A DNA stretch of 64,000 bases, taken from an uncultured Clostridia bacterium. GTDB taxonomy: Bacteria > Bacillota > Clostridia > Oscillospirales > Acutalibacteraceae. The translations under genes were made by a program, and so were the position numbers. Of this stretch, positions 28,061-38,761 are shown piece after piece. Location: contig CANQFC010000002.1 of NCBI GenBank assembly GCA_947598155.1, forward strand, positions 337,592-401,591, read 5' to 3'. Every line of letters starts with the position of its first letter. The stretch's first letter is position 1. Under the pieces are notes generated by a model. That model made no database searches. It saw nothing but the letters and a program-made list of their open reading frames with translations, and was not told where the DNA came from.

Positions 28061-28972
28061 ATGGATTTATCAAAATTCAGAGGAGTTTTCGTAGCTCTTA
28101 ACGCTATTTATGACGAAAACGACCGTATAAACGCTGAGGCAGTAAAAGCGCTTGTAAAAATTTACCGTGAAAAAGGCGTTAAAGGAGTTTATGTGTGCGG
28201 CTCTACGGGAGAAGGCTTTCTTCTTTCAACAGAAGAGCGAATGCAAATTGCCGAGGCCGCAAAGCAAGCGGCGGGAAACGACTTTACCGTTATAGTACAT
28301 GTGGGCTGTGCGAGCAGTAAGGAAAGCATCATCTTAGCCCGTCACGCCGAGAAAATCGGCGTTGACGCTGTGTCGGCAGTCCCCTGCGTTTATTACCGCC
28401 TCCCCGCGAAAAGCGTTGAATTGCATTGGAACGCAATTATTGATTCAACCGATTTGCCGTTTATTATATACAACATTCCTCAGCTCACCTCTTTTAACCT
28501 TCCGTATGATTTGTTTGAAAGAATGGCAAAAAATCCTAAGGTTATCGGTATTAAAAATTCAGAAGAGCCAGTTTACAATATGGAACGGTTCAGAACCATT
28601 GCCGGAGATGACTTTATTATATTCAACGGTTCCGACGAGCAATATCTTGGCGGCCGTTTAATGGGAGCGGACGCCGGAATCGGCGGAACGTACGGCACAA
28701 TGCCCGAGCTTTTTGTCAGGCTTGAAAAATATATTTCCGAAGGCGAAATCGCAAAGGCCAAAAAGCTCCAGCACAAAATAAACGACATTATCTTTGATTT
28801 GCTTTCGTGCGATTCGCTTTACGGGGCGGCAAAGCAGGTTATATCGGTCAGATTTAACATTGACGCCGGTCAGCCGAGACTGCCTTTTCTGCCCGTAAAA
28901 TGTGATGAAAAGATTTACGCCATCGCAGATAAAATCGAACGAATTGTTGCTGAAATTTCCGAAGACGAATAA
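28061..28972 (+). CDS. N-acetylneuraminate lyase-like DapA-family aldolase
   Basis: 303 residues. It has GSTGEGFLLSTEER near residue 47, YNIPQLTSFNLP with the catalytic Tyr, and the Schiff-base Lys in VIGIKNS. The loop resembles N-acetylneuraminate lyases more than dihydrodipicolinate synthases, so sialic acid or a related keto-acid is the likely substrate; DapA-type function cannot be excluded. It begins five bases after the maturase gene, in the same operon. Confidence 0.85.
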   Translation: MDLSKFRGVFVALNAIYDENDRINAEAVKALVKIYREKGVKGVYVCGSTGEGFLLSTEERMQIAEAAKQAAGNDFTVIVHVGCASSKESIILARHAEKIGVDAVSAVPCVYYRLPAKSVELHWNAIIDSTDLPFIIYNIPQLTSFNLPYDLFERMAKNPKVIGIKNSEEPVYNMERFRTIAGDDFIIFNGSDEQYLGGRLMGADAGIGGTYGTMPELFVRLEKYISEGEIAKAKKLQHKINDIIFDLLSCDSLYGAAKQVISVRFNIDAGQPRLPFLPVKCDEKIYAIADKIERIVAEISEDE

Positions 28973-29057
28973 ACATAAACTACATTAAAGCGACGCTCAG
29001 ATTTATTTCTGCCGCCGCTTTTTGCCGTTAAAAAGCGAAAGAAAACGAGGTTTTTAT

Positions 29058-30170
29058 ATGTATGATTATTTAGTAGTCGGTGCAGGTCTTTACGGCGCTG
29101 TTTTTGCGTGCGAGGCGAAAAAAGCGGGCAAAAAAGTATTGGTCATAGATAAGCGTGAACACATAGCGGGCAATGTTTATACAGAAAAAATCGAGGGAAT
29201 CAACGTTCACAAATACGGCGCGCACATTTTTCACACGAACAATAAAAAGGTATGGGATTACATCGGGCAGTTTGCCGAGTTTAACAGGTTTACCAACAGC
29301 CCTATCGCGAATTACAAAGGCGAGATTTATTCCCTGCCGTTTAATATGTTTACGTTTAATAAAATGTGGGGAATTACTGCTCCAAAGGACGCTTTGAAAA
29401 AAATAAACAATCAAAAAGAAGAGATAACGGGCACTCCGAAAAACCTTGAGGAACAGGCCATAAACCTTGTAGGCAGAGATATATACGAAAAGCTGATTAA
29501 AGGCTATACGGAAAAGCAATGGGGCCGTGCCTGCAATGAACTGCCCGCATTTATTATTAAGCGCTTGCCTGTAAGATTTACGTTTGACAACAACTATTTT
29601 AACGCGCTTTATCAGGGCATTCCAATCGGCGGATACACAAAGGTTGTGTCGAATATGCTTGAAGGCACGGAAGTTAAGCTGAAAACAGATTACCTTGAAA
29701 ACAAAACGTATTTTGACAGTATCGCTCGTAAAATTATATACACAGGGGCTGTTGACGCTTATTTTGATTACAAGTTCGGGCCGCTTATGTACCGTTCCGT
29801 CAGATTTGAAAACGAGATTTTAAACATTCAAAATTTTCAGGGCAACGCCGTAGTCAATTACACCGACCGTGAAACTCCGTGGACGAGAATTATTGAACAC
29901 AAATGGTTTGAATTCGGCAAAGACGAAAACGGACGCGATTTTCCGAAAACGGTTATCAGCCGCGAGTACTCATCTGAATGGAAGATTGGAAACGAGCCGT
30001 ATTACCCTGTCAACGATGAGGCGAACAGCCGTCTTTATGAGAAATATAAAAAGCTTGCCGAACAGGAAAGCAACGTAATATTCGGCGGACGGCTCGGCGA
30101 ATACAGGTATTACGATATGGACGAGGTAATCGCGTCGGCGCTTACGGCGGCAGAACGGGAATTAAAATAA
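29058..30170 (+). CDS. glf: UDP-galactopyranose mutase
   Basis: 370 residues from the ATG at 29058 (ACGAGG seven bases upstream). It has the FAD-binding start YLVVGAGLYGAVFACEA, HKYGAHIFHTNN, and the C-terminal EYSSEWKIGNEPYYPVND. The enzyme converts UDP-galactopyranose to UDP-galactofuranose for surface polysaccharides. It is 85 bases after the lyase with a weak hairpin between, so it may or may not be in that operon. Confidence 0.95.
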   Translation: MYDYLVVGAGLYGAVFACEAKKAGKKVLVIDKREHIAGNVYTEKIEGINVHKYGAHIFHTNNKKVWDYIGQFAEFNRFTNSPIANYKGEIYSLPFNMFTFNKMWGITAPKDALKKINNQKEEITGTPKNLEEQAINLVGRDIYEKLIKGYTEKQWGRACNELPAFIIKRLPVRFTFDNNYFNALYQGIPIGGYTKVVSNMLEGTEVKLKTDYLENKTYFDSIARKIIYTGAVDAYFDYKFGPLMYRSVRFENEILNIQNFQGNAVVNYTDRETPWTRIIEHKWFEFGKDENGRDFPKTVISREYSSEWKIGNEPYYPVNDEANSRLYEKYKKLAEQESNVIFGGRLGEYRYYDMDEVIASALTAAERELK

Positions 30171-30218
30171 AACTTTAAAATAAGAAAAATTTAATATATT
30201 TTCCCTTTACAAAAATAA

Positions 30219-30258
30219 ACAACTCCTCATTACAGTAACGGTAATGGGGAGTTTTCAA
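30219..30258. terminator. Bidirectional terminator between glf and rpoD
   Basis: Stem AACTCCTCATTAC / GTAATGGGGAGTT with TTTT on the plus side and TTGTTTATTTTT on the minus side. It serves the convergent glf and rpoD transcripts. Confidence 0.85.
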
Positions 30259-30284
30259 TATAGTTACGAAAGTTTTTCTGCGGC

Positions 30285-31376
30285 TCAGTCCAAAAAATCG
30301 CGGAGCTTTTTACTGCGGCTGGGGTGGCGGAGCTTGCGCAGAGCCTTTGCTTCAATCTGGCGGATACGTTCTCTTGTAACGCCGAACTGTGAACCGACTT
30401 CCTCAAGCGTTCTGGGGTGGCCGTCCTCAAGTCCGAATCGAAGCGACAAAACCTTTGACTCACGCGGGGTCAGTGTTTTAAGTACTTCGGCAAGCTGTTC
30501 CTTTAAGAGTGAAATTGATGCGGCGTCCGCGGGCGAAAGAGCGTCATCATCGGGTATAAAGTCGCCTAAATGGCTGTCCTCCTCCTCGCCTATCGGTGTT
30601 TCAAGGGAAACAGGTTCCTGCGAAAGACGCAAAATCTCACGCACTTTGTCTGGCGACATTCCGAGCTCGTCCGCGATTTCCTCCGCCGACGGGTCGTGGC
30701 CGTTTTTATGAAGGAGCTGAGTGCTTGTCTTTTTAACCTTATTTATCGTCTCAACCATATGAACGGGAATACGGATAGTCCTTGCCTGGTCGGCAATAGC
30801 CCTTGTAATCGCCTGTCTTATCCACCAAGTAGCATAGGTTGAAAACTTAAATCCCTTTGTATAATCAAACTTGTCAACAGCCTTTATAAGGCCGAGATTG
30901 CCCTCCTGAATAAGGTCAAGAAACGCCATTCCCCTGCCGACATAACGCTTTGCGATACTTACAACGAGGCGAAGATTTGCCTCGGCAAGACGTTTTTTCG
31001 CGTCGGGGTCGTTGTCGGCTATTCTCATGGCAAGGACTTGCTCTTCCTCGGTAGAAAGAAGGTCAACCCTGCCTATCTCTTTAAGATAAACGCGCACGGG
31101 GTCATCCATAGCGAGTGTTTTGTTTTCGCCTAACCCGCCGTCATCGGTCTTTGCAAGGTCTGTTTCGCTCGTTATAGCGTCCCTCGCCATATCGCTGAGG
31201 TCGTCAATAATCTCAATATTATGCTGTTCGATTATCTCATAAAGCTTGTCAAGCTCGTCCATCTCAATGTCAAGCTCGATAATAGCGGTGTCAATTTCCT
31301 GAGTGGTCAGTTTGCCCACCGCTTTGCCCTTTTCAACAAGCGCTTTTATTGCGGTTTTCTTGTCAAGATTTTCCAT
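30285..31376 (-). CDS. rpoD: RNA polymerase primary sigma factor
   Basis: 363 residues. Region 1.1 is short; region 1.2 is at [18 protein letters not shown]; region 2 has [19 protein letters not shown] and [13 protein letters not shown]; region 4 ends with [20 protein letters not shown]. Together with dnaG and dgt it forms the classic dgt-dnaG-rpoD macromolecular-synthesis operon, 12 bases after dnaG. Confidence 0.98.
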   Translation of the reverse strand: MENLDKKTAIKALVEKGKAVGKLTTQEIDTAIIELDIEMDELDKLYEIIEQHNIEIIDDLSDMARDAITSETDLAKTDDGGLGENKTLAMDDPVRVYLKEIGRVDLLSTEEEQVLAMRIADNDPDAKKRLAEANLRLVVSIAKRYVGRGMAFLDLIQEGNLGLIKAVDKFDYTKGFKFSTYATWWIRQAITRAIADQARTIRIPVHMVETINKVKKTSTQLLHKNGHDPSAEEIADELGMSPDKVREILRLSQEPVSLETPIGEEEDSHLGDFIPDDDALSPADAASISLLKEQLAEVLKTLTPRESKVLSLRFGLEDGHPRTLEEVGSQFGVTRERIRQIEAKALRKLRHPSRSKKLRDFLD

Positions 31377-31388
31377 ATTCTTTCACCC

Positions 31389-33140
31389 TTATGTATTATT
31401 TCGGAAGAAATTTAAGAAATCTTCATCGCTTATGTTTTCATTACCAAAAGACGACCTATTTTTCTTATTTTTCTCTCCGATTATTGTTTTTATACAGTCC
31501 TCGCATTCCTCCTGCGTATTTTGCAGAACCTGCGAAACAGTTTGAATTTTTGCTACCGCTCTTATTTCATCGTCAATAAGAGCTCCGTGAAGAAAAGATA
31601 TTTCAGCGCTTTTACCTACTCTTAACCTGTCGGTTACGGTTTTGTAAATTCTGCCGTTAAAAGCGGTCACAAAATCTTCAGCCGTGATTTTCCCGTCCGC
31701 TATTTTTAAAAGCTCAGGATTTGACAAAATAATGGCTATTAAATTTTCCTCCGCTTTTGCGGCTTTGAAATTTTCTTTACGTTCCGGATTTAATTCGTCA
31801 AGAATATCCTCCGATTTGACAACGGTTTTAAATTCCTGCTTTTTCTGCGTTATCCTATTTGACTTACCAAGCTTTTTAACTTCATCCGTAATTGCAGATT
31901 TTGCAACGGACAGCTCTAAGGCCAGCCGCGACGCGTAAATGTCAAGCTCAATGAGACTTAACTCGGACAAAATCGGGATTGCCGCGCGCAAATAGCGCCG
32001 TTTGCCGTCGTCGGTAGTCAAATCTATTTTTTCACGCTCTTTTAAAAGCATAAATTCAATTTCATTGGCGGAGCCTTCAATAATTGATTTAAAACGCTCA
32101 ATGCCGTATTTTTTAATTATTTCGTCCGGGTCTTTACCTCCCGATAACTTTAAAACGCGGATTTTTACATTCGTTTTTGAAAAAACCTCAAGCGCGCGGG
32201 CCGTCGCTTTCGCGCCTGCGTCATCATTATCATAGCAAAGGTAAATTTCCGAAGCGTATCGGGACATTAAATGTGCCTGCTCGCTTGTCAGGGCAGTTCC
32301 AAGCCCCGCAACCGCATTCGTAAATCCCGCTTGGTGAAGCATTACAACGTCAATATTGCCCTCGCACAAAATAAGACTGTCTTTACCCGATTTACGGGCA
32401 AAATTAAGCGCAAAAACCTCATTGCCTTTTTTATAAACAAGCGTGTCCGAGGTATTGACGTATTTTCCTTTATCCTCTTCGCGAATACGCCTTCCGCTGA
32501 ATCCCAAAACATTGCCTCTTAAATCTATTATCGGAAAAACAAGGCGGTGGCGGAAATTATCATAATATGTGCCGTTATGCGACTTTTTAACAAGATTTGC
32601 CTCAAACAGCTCATAGTCGGTAAAACCTTTTGAATTAAGATGAGTTTTGAGAGATGACCACGAATCCGGCGCGTAGCCGATGCCGAATTTAATAACAGTC
32701 TCCTTGGTAAGGCGCCTGCCCGCGCAATAATCCGCTGCCGCTTTGCCGCCGTCTCCGAAAAGCTGTTTGCTGTAAAACCTGGCTGCCTCACGGTTGGCCT
32801 CATACATACGCAGTCTGCGCTTTGAAAGCGTTGCGTCATACGAATTGTCGTCCGGCAAATCCATACCGACTTTATCGGCAAGAAATTTTACCGCCTCTAC
32901 ATAGTCAAGATTTTCTATTGAGCAAATAAAACGAATTACATCTCCTCCCTCGCCGCAGCCAAAGCAATAAAAAGACTGCGTGTCGGGATAAACGGTAAAC
33001 GACGGCGTTTTTTCGCTGTGGAACGGGCAAAGCCCTCTGCATATCTTCCCGTTACGTCTGATACTTACATAAGAAGAAATAATTGATTCAATGTCTGCGC
33101 GGCGGCGAAGCTCTGCGATATATTCGTCACTGATAGCCAT
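31389..33140 (-). CDS. dnaG: DNA primase
   Basis: 583 residues. The N-terminal CHC2 zinc finger is CPFHSEKTPSF then FYCFGCGEGGD. The TOPRIM domain has LILCEGNIDVVMLHQAG and CYDNDDAG. A helicase-binding domain forms the C terminus. It makes RNA primers at the fork with DnaB. Its first base is the last base of dgt. Confidence 0.97.
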   Translation of the reverse strand: MAISDEYIAELRRRADIESIISSYVSIRRNGKICRGLCPFHSEKTPSFTVYPDTQSFYCFGCGEGGDVIRFICSIENLDYVEAVKFLADKVGMDLPDDNSYDATLSKRRLRMYEANREAARFYSKQLFGDGGKAAADYCAGRRLTKETVIKFGIGYAPDSWSSLKTHLNSKGFTDYELFEANLVKKSHNGTYYDNFRHRLVFPIIDLRGNVLGFSGRRIREEDKGKYVNTSDTLVYKKGNEVFALNFARKSGKDSLILCEGNIDVVMLHQAGFTNAVAGLGTALTSEQAHLMSRYASEIYLCYDNDDAGAKATARALEVFSKTNVKIRVLKLSGGKDPDEIIKKYGIERFKSIIEGSANEIEFMLLKEREKIDLTTDDGKRRYLRAAIPILSELSLIELDIYASRLALELSVAKSAITDEVKKLGKSNRITQKKQEFKTVVKSEDILDELNPERKENFKAAKAEENLIAIILSNPELLKIADGKITAEDFVTAFNGRIYKTVTDRLRVGKSAEISFLHGALIDDEIRAVAKIQTVSQVLQNTQEECEDCIKTIIGEKNKKNRSSFGNENISDEDFLNFFRNNT

Positions 33141-34153
33141 TAGAAATCCCCCATTCCCATATCAACCCAAGAGTCGGGGATAAAAATACTGTGATAGACT
33201 GAGAGAAGATAACGGTCGCTCATTCCTGCTATATAATCGCAGACTGCCCGCTCAACCCCCTCGCTTTCGACTATATATTTAAACGCCTCAGGTATTTTAC
33301 CGCTGTTTTTTACAAAATACTCATACAGACGGATTATGACGTCAATAGCTTTATTCTCTTCGCCCTTGCAGGTGGGATTTGTATATACCAAGCTGAACAT
33401 CAGTTTGTGAAGCTCGTCAAAAGGAGCCTGTATATCCTCCGATAAACAAATATCGTCAACGCTGTTTTCAACGCAGTTTTTTACAAGTGTGTTAATCCTT
33501 TCAGATTTAGTATTGCCGAGCGCCAAACGGATTGTAATGGGAATATCCTCCTCAGACATAACCCTGCCCCTGACGGCGTCGTCAATATCGTGATTTATGT
33601 AGGCTATTTTATCTGCCAGCTTTACGATTCTGCCTTCAAGAGAGTCCGCCTCTTTTCCCCTTGTGTGGCACACTATTCCGTCGCGCACTTCGTATGTAAG
33701 GTTCAGACCCGCGCCGTTCTTTTCAAGCTTTTCAACTACGCGAAGACTCTGCTCATAATGGCGGAACCCTCCGGGAAAAACCTCGTTGAGCGCTCTTTCG
33801 CCTGCATGTCCGAAAGGAGTATGACCCAAGTCGTGGCCAAGGGCAATAGCCTCAGTTAAATCGGAATTAAGCGCAAGCCCGTTTGAAATTGTACGGGCAA
33901 TTTGGGCAACCTCAAGAGTATGCGTAAGACGCGTGCGGTAATGGTCGCCCAAGGGGGATAAAAATACCTGCGTTTTATGTTTAAGGCGGCGAAACGAATT
34001 TGAGTGAATGATTCTGTCGCGGTCGCGCTGAAAATCTGTCCTCAGCGAACATTTTTCCTCAGGCACGGCTCTGCCTTTGGTATTCTCCGCAAGGCAGGCT
34101 TTAGAGGACAAAATCAGCCTTTCATTACTTTCAAGCCTTTCACGAACCGTCAT
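33140..34153 (-). CDS. dgt: Deoxyguanosinetriphosphate triphosphohydrolase-like HD protein
   Basis: 337 residues. The HD-domain residues are in HTLEVAQIARTI and ALGHDLGHTPFGHAGERAL, with RTDFQRDRDRIIHSNSFRRLKHKTQVF as the family opening (positions about 40-66). It breaks dNTPs into deoxynucleosides and triphosphate. First gene of the dnaG-rpoD operon. Confidence 0.95.
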   Translation of the reverse strand: MTVRERLESNERLILSSKACLAENTKGRAVPEEKCSLRTDFQRDRDRIIHSNSFRRLKHKTQVFLSPLGDHYRTRLTHTLEVAQIARTISNGLALNSDLTEAIALGHDLGHTPFGHAGERALNEVFPGGFRHYEQSLRVVEKLEKNGAGLNLTYEVRDGIVCHTRGKEADSLEGRIVKLADKIAYINHDIDDAVRGRVMSEEDIPITIRLALGNTKSERINTLVKNCVENSVDDICLSEDIQAPFDELHKLMFSLVYTNPTCKGEENKAIDVIIRLYEYFVKNSGKIPEAFKYIVESEGVERAVCDYIAGMSDRYLLSVYHSIFIPDSWVDMGMGDF

Positions 34154-34270
34154 AAAAATCCCCCTTTCGTATTAAATAAGTGTTTAGAAAACAAATTTTC
34201 CCGCTTTTACACTTAAAACTGCCTACTGAATAATAATATAACAAAATGTCGCAAAATACTTTTTTATTTT

Positions 34271-34888
34271 TCAGAATTCATAAAAATTTTCATTTATTAT
34301 TTCGGGAATGAGCCTGCCGTTGCTCATTTCCGTGAGTTTTGATTGAAACAAGCCGTACTCACTCTCTTTTATACGGAATGTGGCGGTTACGCTATCTGCA
34401 AAATCCGAGCTTAAAATAATGGCGTTCTCCGAGCGCAAAAACGATTCCAACTTTCCGAAAAAGGCATAGTCGCATACGACGCGCACTTCCTTAGACTTTG
34501 CCATTGTGACTATTCCGCTTTTTAGGACGGCAGTCTTAGCGGCGTGTGAATAAGCCCGCACAAGCCCTCCTCCGCCTAAAAGTATTCCGCCGAAATACCG
34601 TGTGACAACAACGCAGACGTCCGTGATATTTTCATTCTCCAGCACGCTTAAAACCGGAACGCCGGCAGTTCCCTGCGGCTCGCCGTCATCCGAATACCGT
34701 TTGATGTTCCCCTCTCTGATAATATAGGCGTACACGTTGTGCGACGCGTCCCAATGCTTGGATTTTACCGACGCAATAAATTCTTCGGCTTTTTCCTTTG
34801 AAGACACCGGACGGCAATAACCTATAAACCGAGAACGCTTAACGATATACTCTTCATTTGCCTCTTTTTTTACCGTTCTGTACTCCAT
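34271..34888 (-). CDS. yigZ: YigZ/IMPACT-family protein
   Basis: 205 residues from the ATG at 34888, with GGAGGAG just upstream; a longer open frame that reads into rpmE is not real. The N-terminal UPF0029 domain has RSRFIGYCRPVSSKEKAEEF, DDGEPQGTAGVPVL and VTRYFGGILLGGGGLVRAY. The C-terminal half is the ferredoxin-like domain. Members may bind nucleic acids or ribosomes, but the role in bacteria is unclear. It lies 64 bases after rpmE. Confidence 0.93.
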   Translation of the reverse strand: MEYRTVKKEANEEYIVKRSRFIGYCRPVSSKEKAEEFIASVKSKHWDASHNVYAYIIREGNIKRYSDDGEPQGTAGVPVLSVLENENITDVCVVVTRYFGGILLGGGGLVRAYSHAAKTAVLKSGIVTMAKSKEVRVVCDYAFFGKLESFLRSENAIILSSDFADSVTATFRIKESEYGLFQSKLTEMSNGRLIPEIINENFYEF

Positions 34889-34952
34889 AACTCCTCCGCC
34901 GCAAAAATTGTAAATAAAACAAAAGGCGGCACATAATGTACCGCCCGATTTG

Positions 34953-35159
34953 TTATTTGGATTCAAGATTGTAACGCCTGTTGAAACGGTCAACACGACC
35001 GCCTGTGTCAACAAGCTTTTGCTTACCTGTAAAGAACGGGTGGCAATTTGAGCAAATATCAACTTTAAGTCCTGACTTGGTTGAACGAGTTTCAAATGTA
35101 GCACCGCAAGCGCACTTTACGGTAGTGGTTTCATATTTAGGATGAATTCCTTCTTTCAC
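34953..35159 (-). CDS. rpmE: 50S ribosomal protein L31, zinc-binding type
   Basis: 68 residues from a GTG start with GAGGTGA seven bases upstream. Zinc ligands are visible in VKCACGATF and [15 protein letters not shown]. The end [13 protein letters not shown] is the family signature. This is the C+ form used when zinc is plentiful. Confidence 0.96.
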   Translation of the reverse strand: MKEGIHPKYETTTVKCACGATFETRSTKSGLKVDICSNCHPFFTGKQKLVDTGGRVDRFNRRYNLESK

Positions 35160-35200
35160 GAATTGTCACCTCTTTCAATTATCATTTATTAAGCCTATTA

Positions 35201-35229
35201 AGTTTATCACAAGAATAAATAAAAATCAA
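35201..35229 (-). promoter_or_regulatory. rpmE promoter
   Basis: Minus strand TTGATT (35229-35224), 17 bases, TAAACT (35206-35201). Confidence 0.6.
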
Positions 35230-35236
35230 GTGTTTT

Positions 35237-38200
35237 TTAAAATTTTACAGAAATTTCCCGCGAAAGCTCAAAAGAGTACAATGTTACCTTAACATTTTTT
35301 ACGCCGAAACACTCTTCCGCCGCTCTCTTGTAAACCCACATCTGCGTTTTATAGCGTTCGCAAAGCTCGTCGGCGGATTTTACTCTGTCGGTCTTGTAGT
35401 CGACTATTTCGCCCGTATTTCCGTTTACGATAAATCCGTCAACAACGCCCTGAACAACCGCCGTCTCGTCTTCAGCAAATTTAATATCTTTTTTTATAAC
35501 ATTCAGGGGAACCGACATCGTAAATTCCTTTTCGCGTAAAAACCGCTCGCCGCCGCATATCCTCTTAAACATATCGCTTTCAAAAAATCTCCTGATTTTT
35601 TCTTTATCTAAAGCGGCGGCCTCCTCGGCGGCGAACACGCCTTTATCAATAAGGCGTTTTATTTCGCCGTCAATATCAAGCGAAGCGAGTTCCATATCGC
35701 ATACTTCCATAAATTTATGGATAAGCGTGCCTCTTTTTGCCGGAGATATTTTTCCTTTGCTTAAAAACGCCGGGTTTTCGCTCGCAAAATATTCGTCCTC
35801 CGTCTCTCTGTTTATTGACGACGCCGTATATTTGACGTCAATACCCGAAAGAGAGTCGAAAGGATAGGCGTAAGAAACCTTTTCTTTTATTATTTCGGTA
35901 ATTTTGCGGTCAGGCGGATATGTTTCTTTTTCCCGACTGATTTCTTCGGTATTTTCAAAATCTTCGCAAAAATGAACGTCAATAACGCTCTTTGTATCTT
36001 TTTGAGTTCTTCCGCAAAGATTTTTCACAAACGAAAAATCCGAAAACGACGGATGATTTATCATAGAAAACAGTACAAGGTCAAAAAAGCTGTTGGCGTT
36101 TTTAATTGCCGTGTGAATATTCTGCCCGCCGACATTATTTTCAAAGAACAAATCCTCTATCCTTTTTTTTGGATTGCGAACACTGCCGACAAGCAACAGT
36201 TTTTCTTTTGCCCTTGTCATTGCAACATACAAAAGTCTTAAATTTTCGGCAGTATTTTCATCTTCGTTTTTATTTATTACAGCGGAATAAAACAGAGTTT
36301 TTATCTCACGGTTCTCCTCAGGAATAAACCTTAACGCTCCCGCTCCGAGCTCTTTGTTCACAGGTAGCTTTTCTTTAGATTCATTGTGGAATTTTGCCGA
36401 CATATCCGCAAGTATTACAACGGGAAATTCGAGCCCTTTGCTCTTATGATAAGTCATTATTCTTACCGCGTTTTCGTTTTCGGAAGCGGTTTGAGCGTCC
36501 TCAAGGTCATAGCCGTTTTTTTGGAGCCTGTCTATATACCTTAAAAATCCCGACAGTCCGAATTTACCGCTCGCATTATAGCTTTCCGCGTAAGAAACAA
36601 GCTTTTGCAGGTTTAAAACTCTTTTCTCGCCGCCGTCCATTGCAAAAACAACGCAGTCAAAGGCTGTCACCTCATATATTCTGCGAATTAAATCGGCAAC
36701 GCACAAGGTGACCGACAGTGTTCTGAAATAGGCGAGCATTTCAATGACTTGTTTTGCCTTTTCGCTTTTTTCCTCATTTAATTTCAACGCGGAATAAAGC
36801 GGAATACGCGTATGCTCGGCCTTTAACTTCGCTACATCGTCCTCCGTAAAAGGTGTTAAAGGCGAAAGAAGCACCGAAAGAAGCGGAATGTCGGAAAGAG
36901 GGCTGTCAATTGCGCGGAGCATTGAGATAACGGTCATAACCTCGGCGTTTTCAAAAAATCCTCCGTCTTTTTTGTAGTGAACGGGAATACCGTATTTTAT
37001 GAGCTCCCCCGCCATTATATTTGCCTTATCCTTTACCGCGCGCATAAGAATGCAAATGTCGCCGTAACGGACGGGGCGTTTGGCGTCGCCTTTCCCGACG
37101 GGCATTTCATCGTCTATCATTTTTTTTATTAAAGAACCTATGTACTGCGACTCTTTTACGATATTACTTGAATTATCCTGCGATTCAACAATATGAAGTT
37201 GAGTATCGGCTGAATCGCTTTCGTCAAAGCCGACTGCCGAAAAGCGCAGGCGCTCGGTTTCTTTGTAGTTTAATCCTCCGAGCTTGGGAACCATCAGAAA
37301 ATCAAAGAAAAAGTTAACGGCCTCAACCACGCCCTCACGACTTCTGAAATTGCTGTCAAGATAAATTTTAGCGGGATAGTTTTTCCCCTCAAAACGAGGC
37401 GTTTTATCTAAAAGAGAGACAAATATTTCAGGGCGAGCCTGTCGGAAAGCGTAAATGCTCTGCTTAACATCGCCTACGATAAACTGATTGTTTCCGTCTT
37501 TTGAAATCGCGTTAAAAAGGCTTACCTGAGCCTCGTTAGTATCCTGAAATTCGTCTATTAAAATTTCGTCAAATTCGCCTGTAAGTTCTTTTGCGAGAGC
37601 GGTTTTTACCGTTTCTCCCGATTCGGTTTTTTCATAGAGCAAATTGAGAGCAAAATGAAGAATATCGGTAAAATAAAATGAATTGCGTTCCGCTTTTACC
37701 GCCGCAACGCGGCTTAAAAACTGCTTTACCCTGTCTTTTAAAGATGACATTACGGGGCGAAGATACTCAATATCCGCATAATAGTCCTCAGCCGTACAAA
37801 CAAGAACGGATTTAAGTTTTTCCGTATCTTTTTTTATTAAATCGCGGCGCGCTTTTATCTGGTAATACAGCGAATCCTTTTCTTCATCGGAAAAGCGCTG
37901 AAAGCTTTTGAACGTTACGCTGTTGACCGTATCCCTTATATCGTTCCACTCGGCGCCCGCGTCAATCTTGCAAAGAGCGCTTTTAAGCGCCGTTTCGGGT
38001 TCTGCCAAATCATCGTTCAAAGCGGATTCGGTCTTTCCGCCTCCCTGAGCGTCAAGTACGGCTCTGTCCGCCTTTTCAAGAATAAAACAAATCTGTTCGC
38101 GCAGAAGTGAAAGCATATATTGCCCGCAGACGCTTTTTTCAAGAGGTTCATCTTTAAAGTACGGCGCAAAAGCCGATTCTATCCAGTTTTCAGGGTCAGA

Positions 38201-38761
38201 ATCCGCCATTGCAAGGTCGTACATTTTAATTAAAAGTGATTTTAAAGTTTGGTCGTTTTTTTGATTTGTGAAAAGCTCAAGCAAACTCAGGTCGCCTTTG
38301 CCGCCGTTTTCATAGATTTCGCTTAAAATTTCATCTGCCGCCTCGCTCAAAAGAATTTTATTCTCATTTTCGCTCAGCATTGTAAAATCGGGCGAAATCG
38401 GCAGAGCGTCGAAATTTTCTTTGACAATTCGCGCGCAAAAGCTGTCCATAGTGCAGATATTCGCCTCCGAAAGGCATAGCTTTTGCTTTTTTAAAAATAC
38501 GTTTGACGGGTCTTTTTCCAAAAGAGCAGATATTGCCTCACAAAGGCGGTTCTTCATCTCTGCCGCGGCCGCCTTTGTGAATGTAACAACCAAAAGCCTG
38601 TCAACGGACGAGGGATTTTCGGAATTTGTTATTCGGTTAATTATCCGTTCCACAAGAACAGCGGTTTTGCCGGAGCCCGCCGCCGCCGATACAAGGACGG
38701 TTCCGCCAAGGGAATCTATTGCCTCCCTTTGCGCGGGAGTCCAATTTTTTACCTCACTCAC
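35237..38761 (-). CDS. addA: ATP-dependent helicase/nuclease AddA
   Basis: 1174 residues from the GTG at 38761, with AGGAGG eight bases upstream; an earlier GTG at 38770 overlaps that site. UvrD-type helicase motifs are GSGKTAVLVERI, LLVVTFTKAAAAEMK, EILIDEFQDTNEAQ and RLLYVAMTRAKEKL. The C-terminal nuclease has GTLIHKFMEV and EIVDYKTDRV. With AddB it processes double-strand breaks for recombination, replacing RecBCD. The start overlaps the end of addB. Confidence 0.96.
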   Translation of the reverse strand: MSEVKNWTPAQREAIDSLGGTVLVSAAAGSGKTAVLVERIINRITNSENPSSVDRLLVVTFTKAAAAEMKNRLCEAISALLEKDPSNVFLKKQKLCLSEANICTMDSFCARIVKENFDALPISPDFTMLSENENKILLSEAADEILSEIYENGGKGDLSLLELFTNQKNDQTLKSLLIKMYDLAMADSDPENWIESAFAPYFKDEPLEKSVCGQYMLSLLREQICFILEKADRAVLDAQGGGKTESALNDDLAEPETALKSALCKIDAGAEWNDIRDTVNSVTFKSFQRFSDEEKDSLYYQIKARRDLIKKDTEKLKSVLVCTAEDYYADIEYLRPVMSSLKDRVKQFLSRVAAVKAERNSFYFTDILHFALNLLYEKTESGETVKTALAKELTGEFDEILIDEFQDTNEAQVSLFNAISKDGNNQFIVGDVKQSIYAFRQARPEIFVSLLDKTPRFEGKNYPAKIYLDSNFRSREGVVEAVNFFFDFLMVPKLGGLNYKETERLRFSAVGFDESDSADTQLHIVESQDNSSNIVKESQYIGSLIKKMIDDEMPVGKGDAKRPVRYGDICILMRAVKDKANIMAGELIKYGIPVHYKKDGGFFENAEVMTVISMLRAIDSPLSDIPLLSVLLSPLTPFTEDDVAKLKAEHTRIPLYSALKLNEEKSEKAKQVIEMLAYFRTLSVTLCVADLIRRIYEVTAFDCVVFAMDGGEKRVLNLQKLVSYAESYNASGKFGLSGFLRYIDRLQKNGYDLEDAQTASENENAVRIMTYHKSKGLEFPVVILADMSAKFHNESKEKLPVNKELGAGALRFIPEENREIKTLFYSAVINKNEDENTAENLRLLYVAMTRAKEKLLLVGSVRNPKKRIEDLFFENNVGGQNIHTAIKNANSFFDLVLFSMINHPSFSDFSFVKNLCGRTQKDTKSVIDVHFCEDFENTEEISREKETYPPDRKITEIIKEKVSYAYPFDSLSGIDVKYTASSINRETEDEYFASENPAFLSKGKISPAKRGTLIHKFMEVCDMELASLDIDGEIKRLIDKGVFAAEEAAALDKEKIRRFFESDMFKRICGGERFLREKEFTMSVPLNVIKKDIKFAEDETAVVQGVVDGFIVNGNTGEIVDYKTDRVKSADELCERYKTQMWVYKRAAEECFGVKNVKVTLYSFELSREISVKF

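Noticed and set aside
34889..35104. A 277-residue version of the YigZ protein
   Set aside because: The extra N-terminal part is rpmE read in another frame; a strong ribosome site precedes the ATG at 34888.
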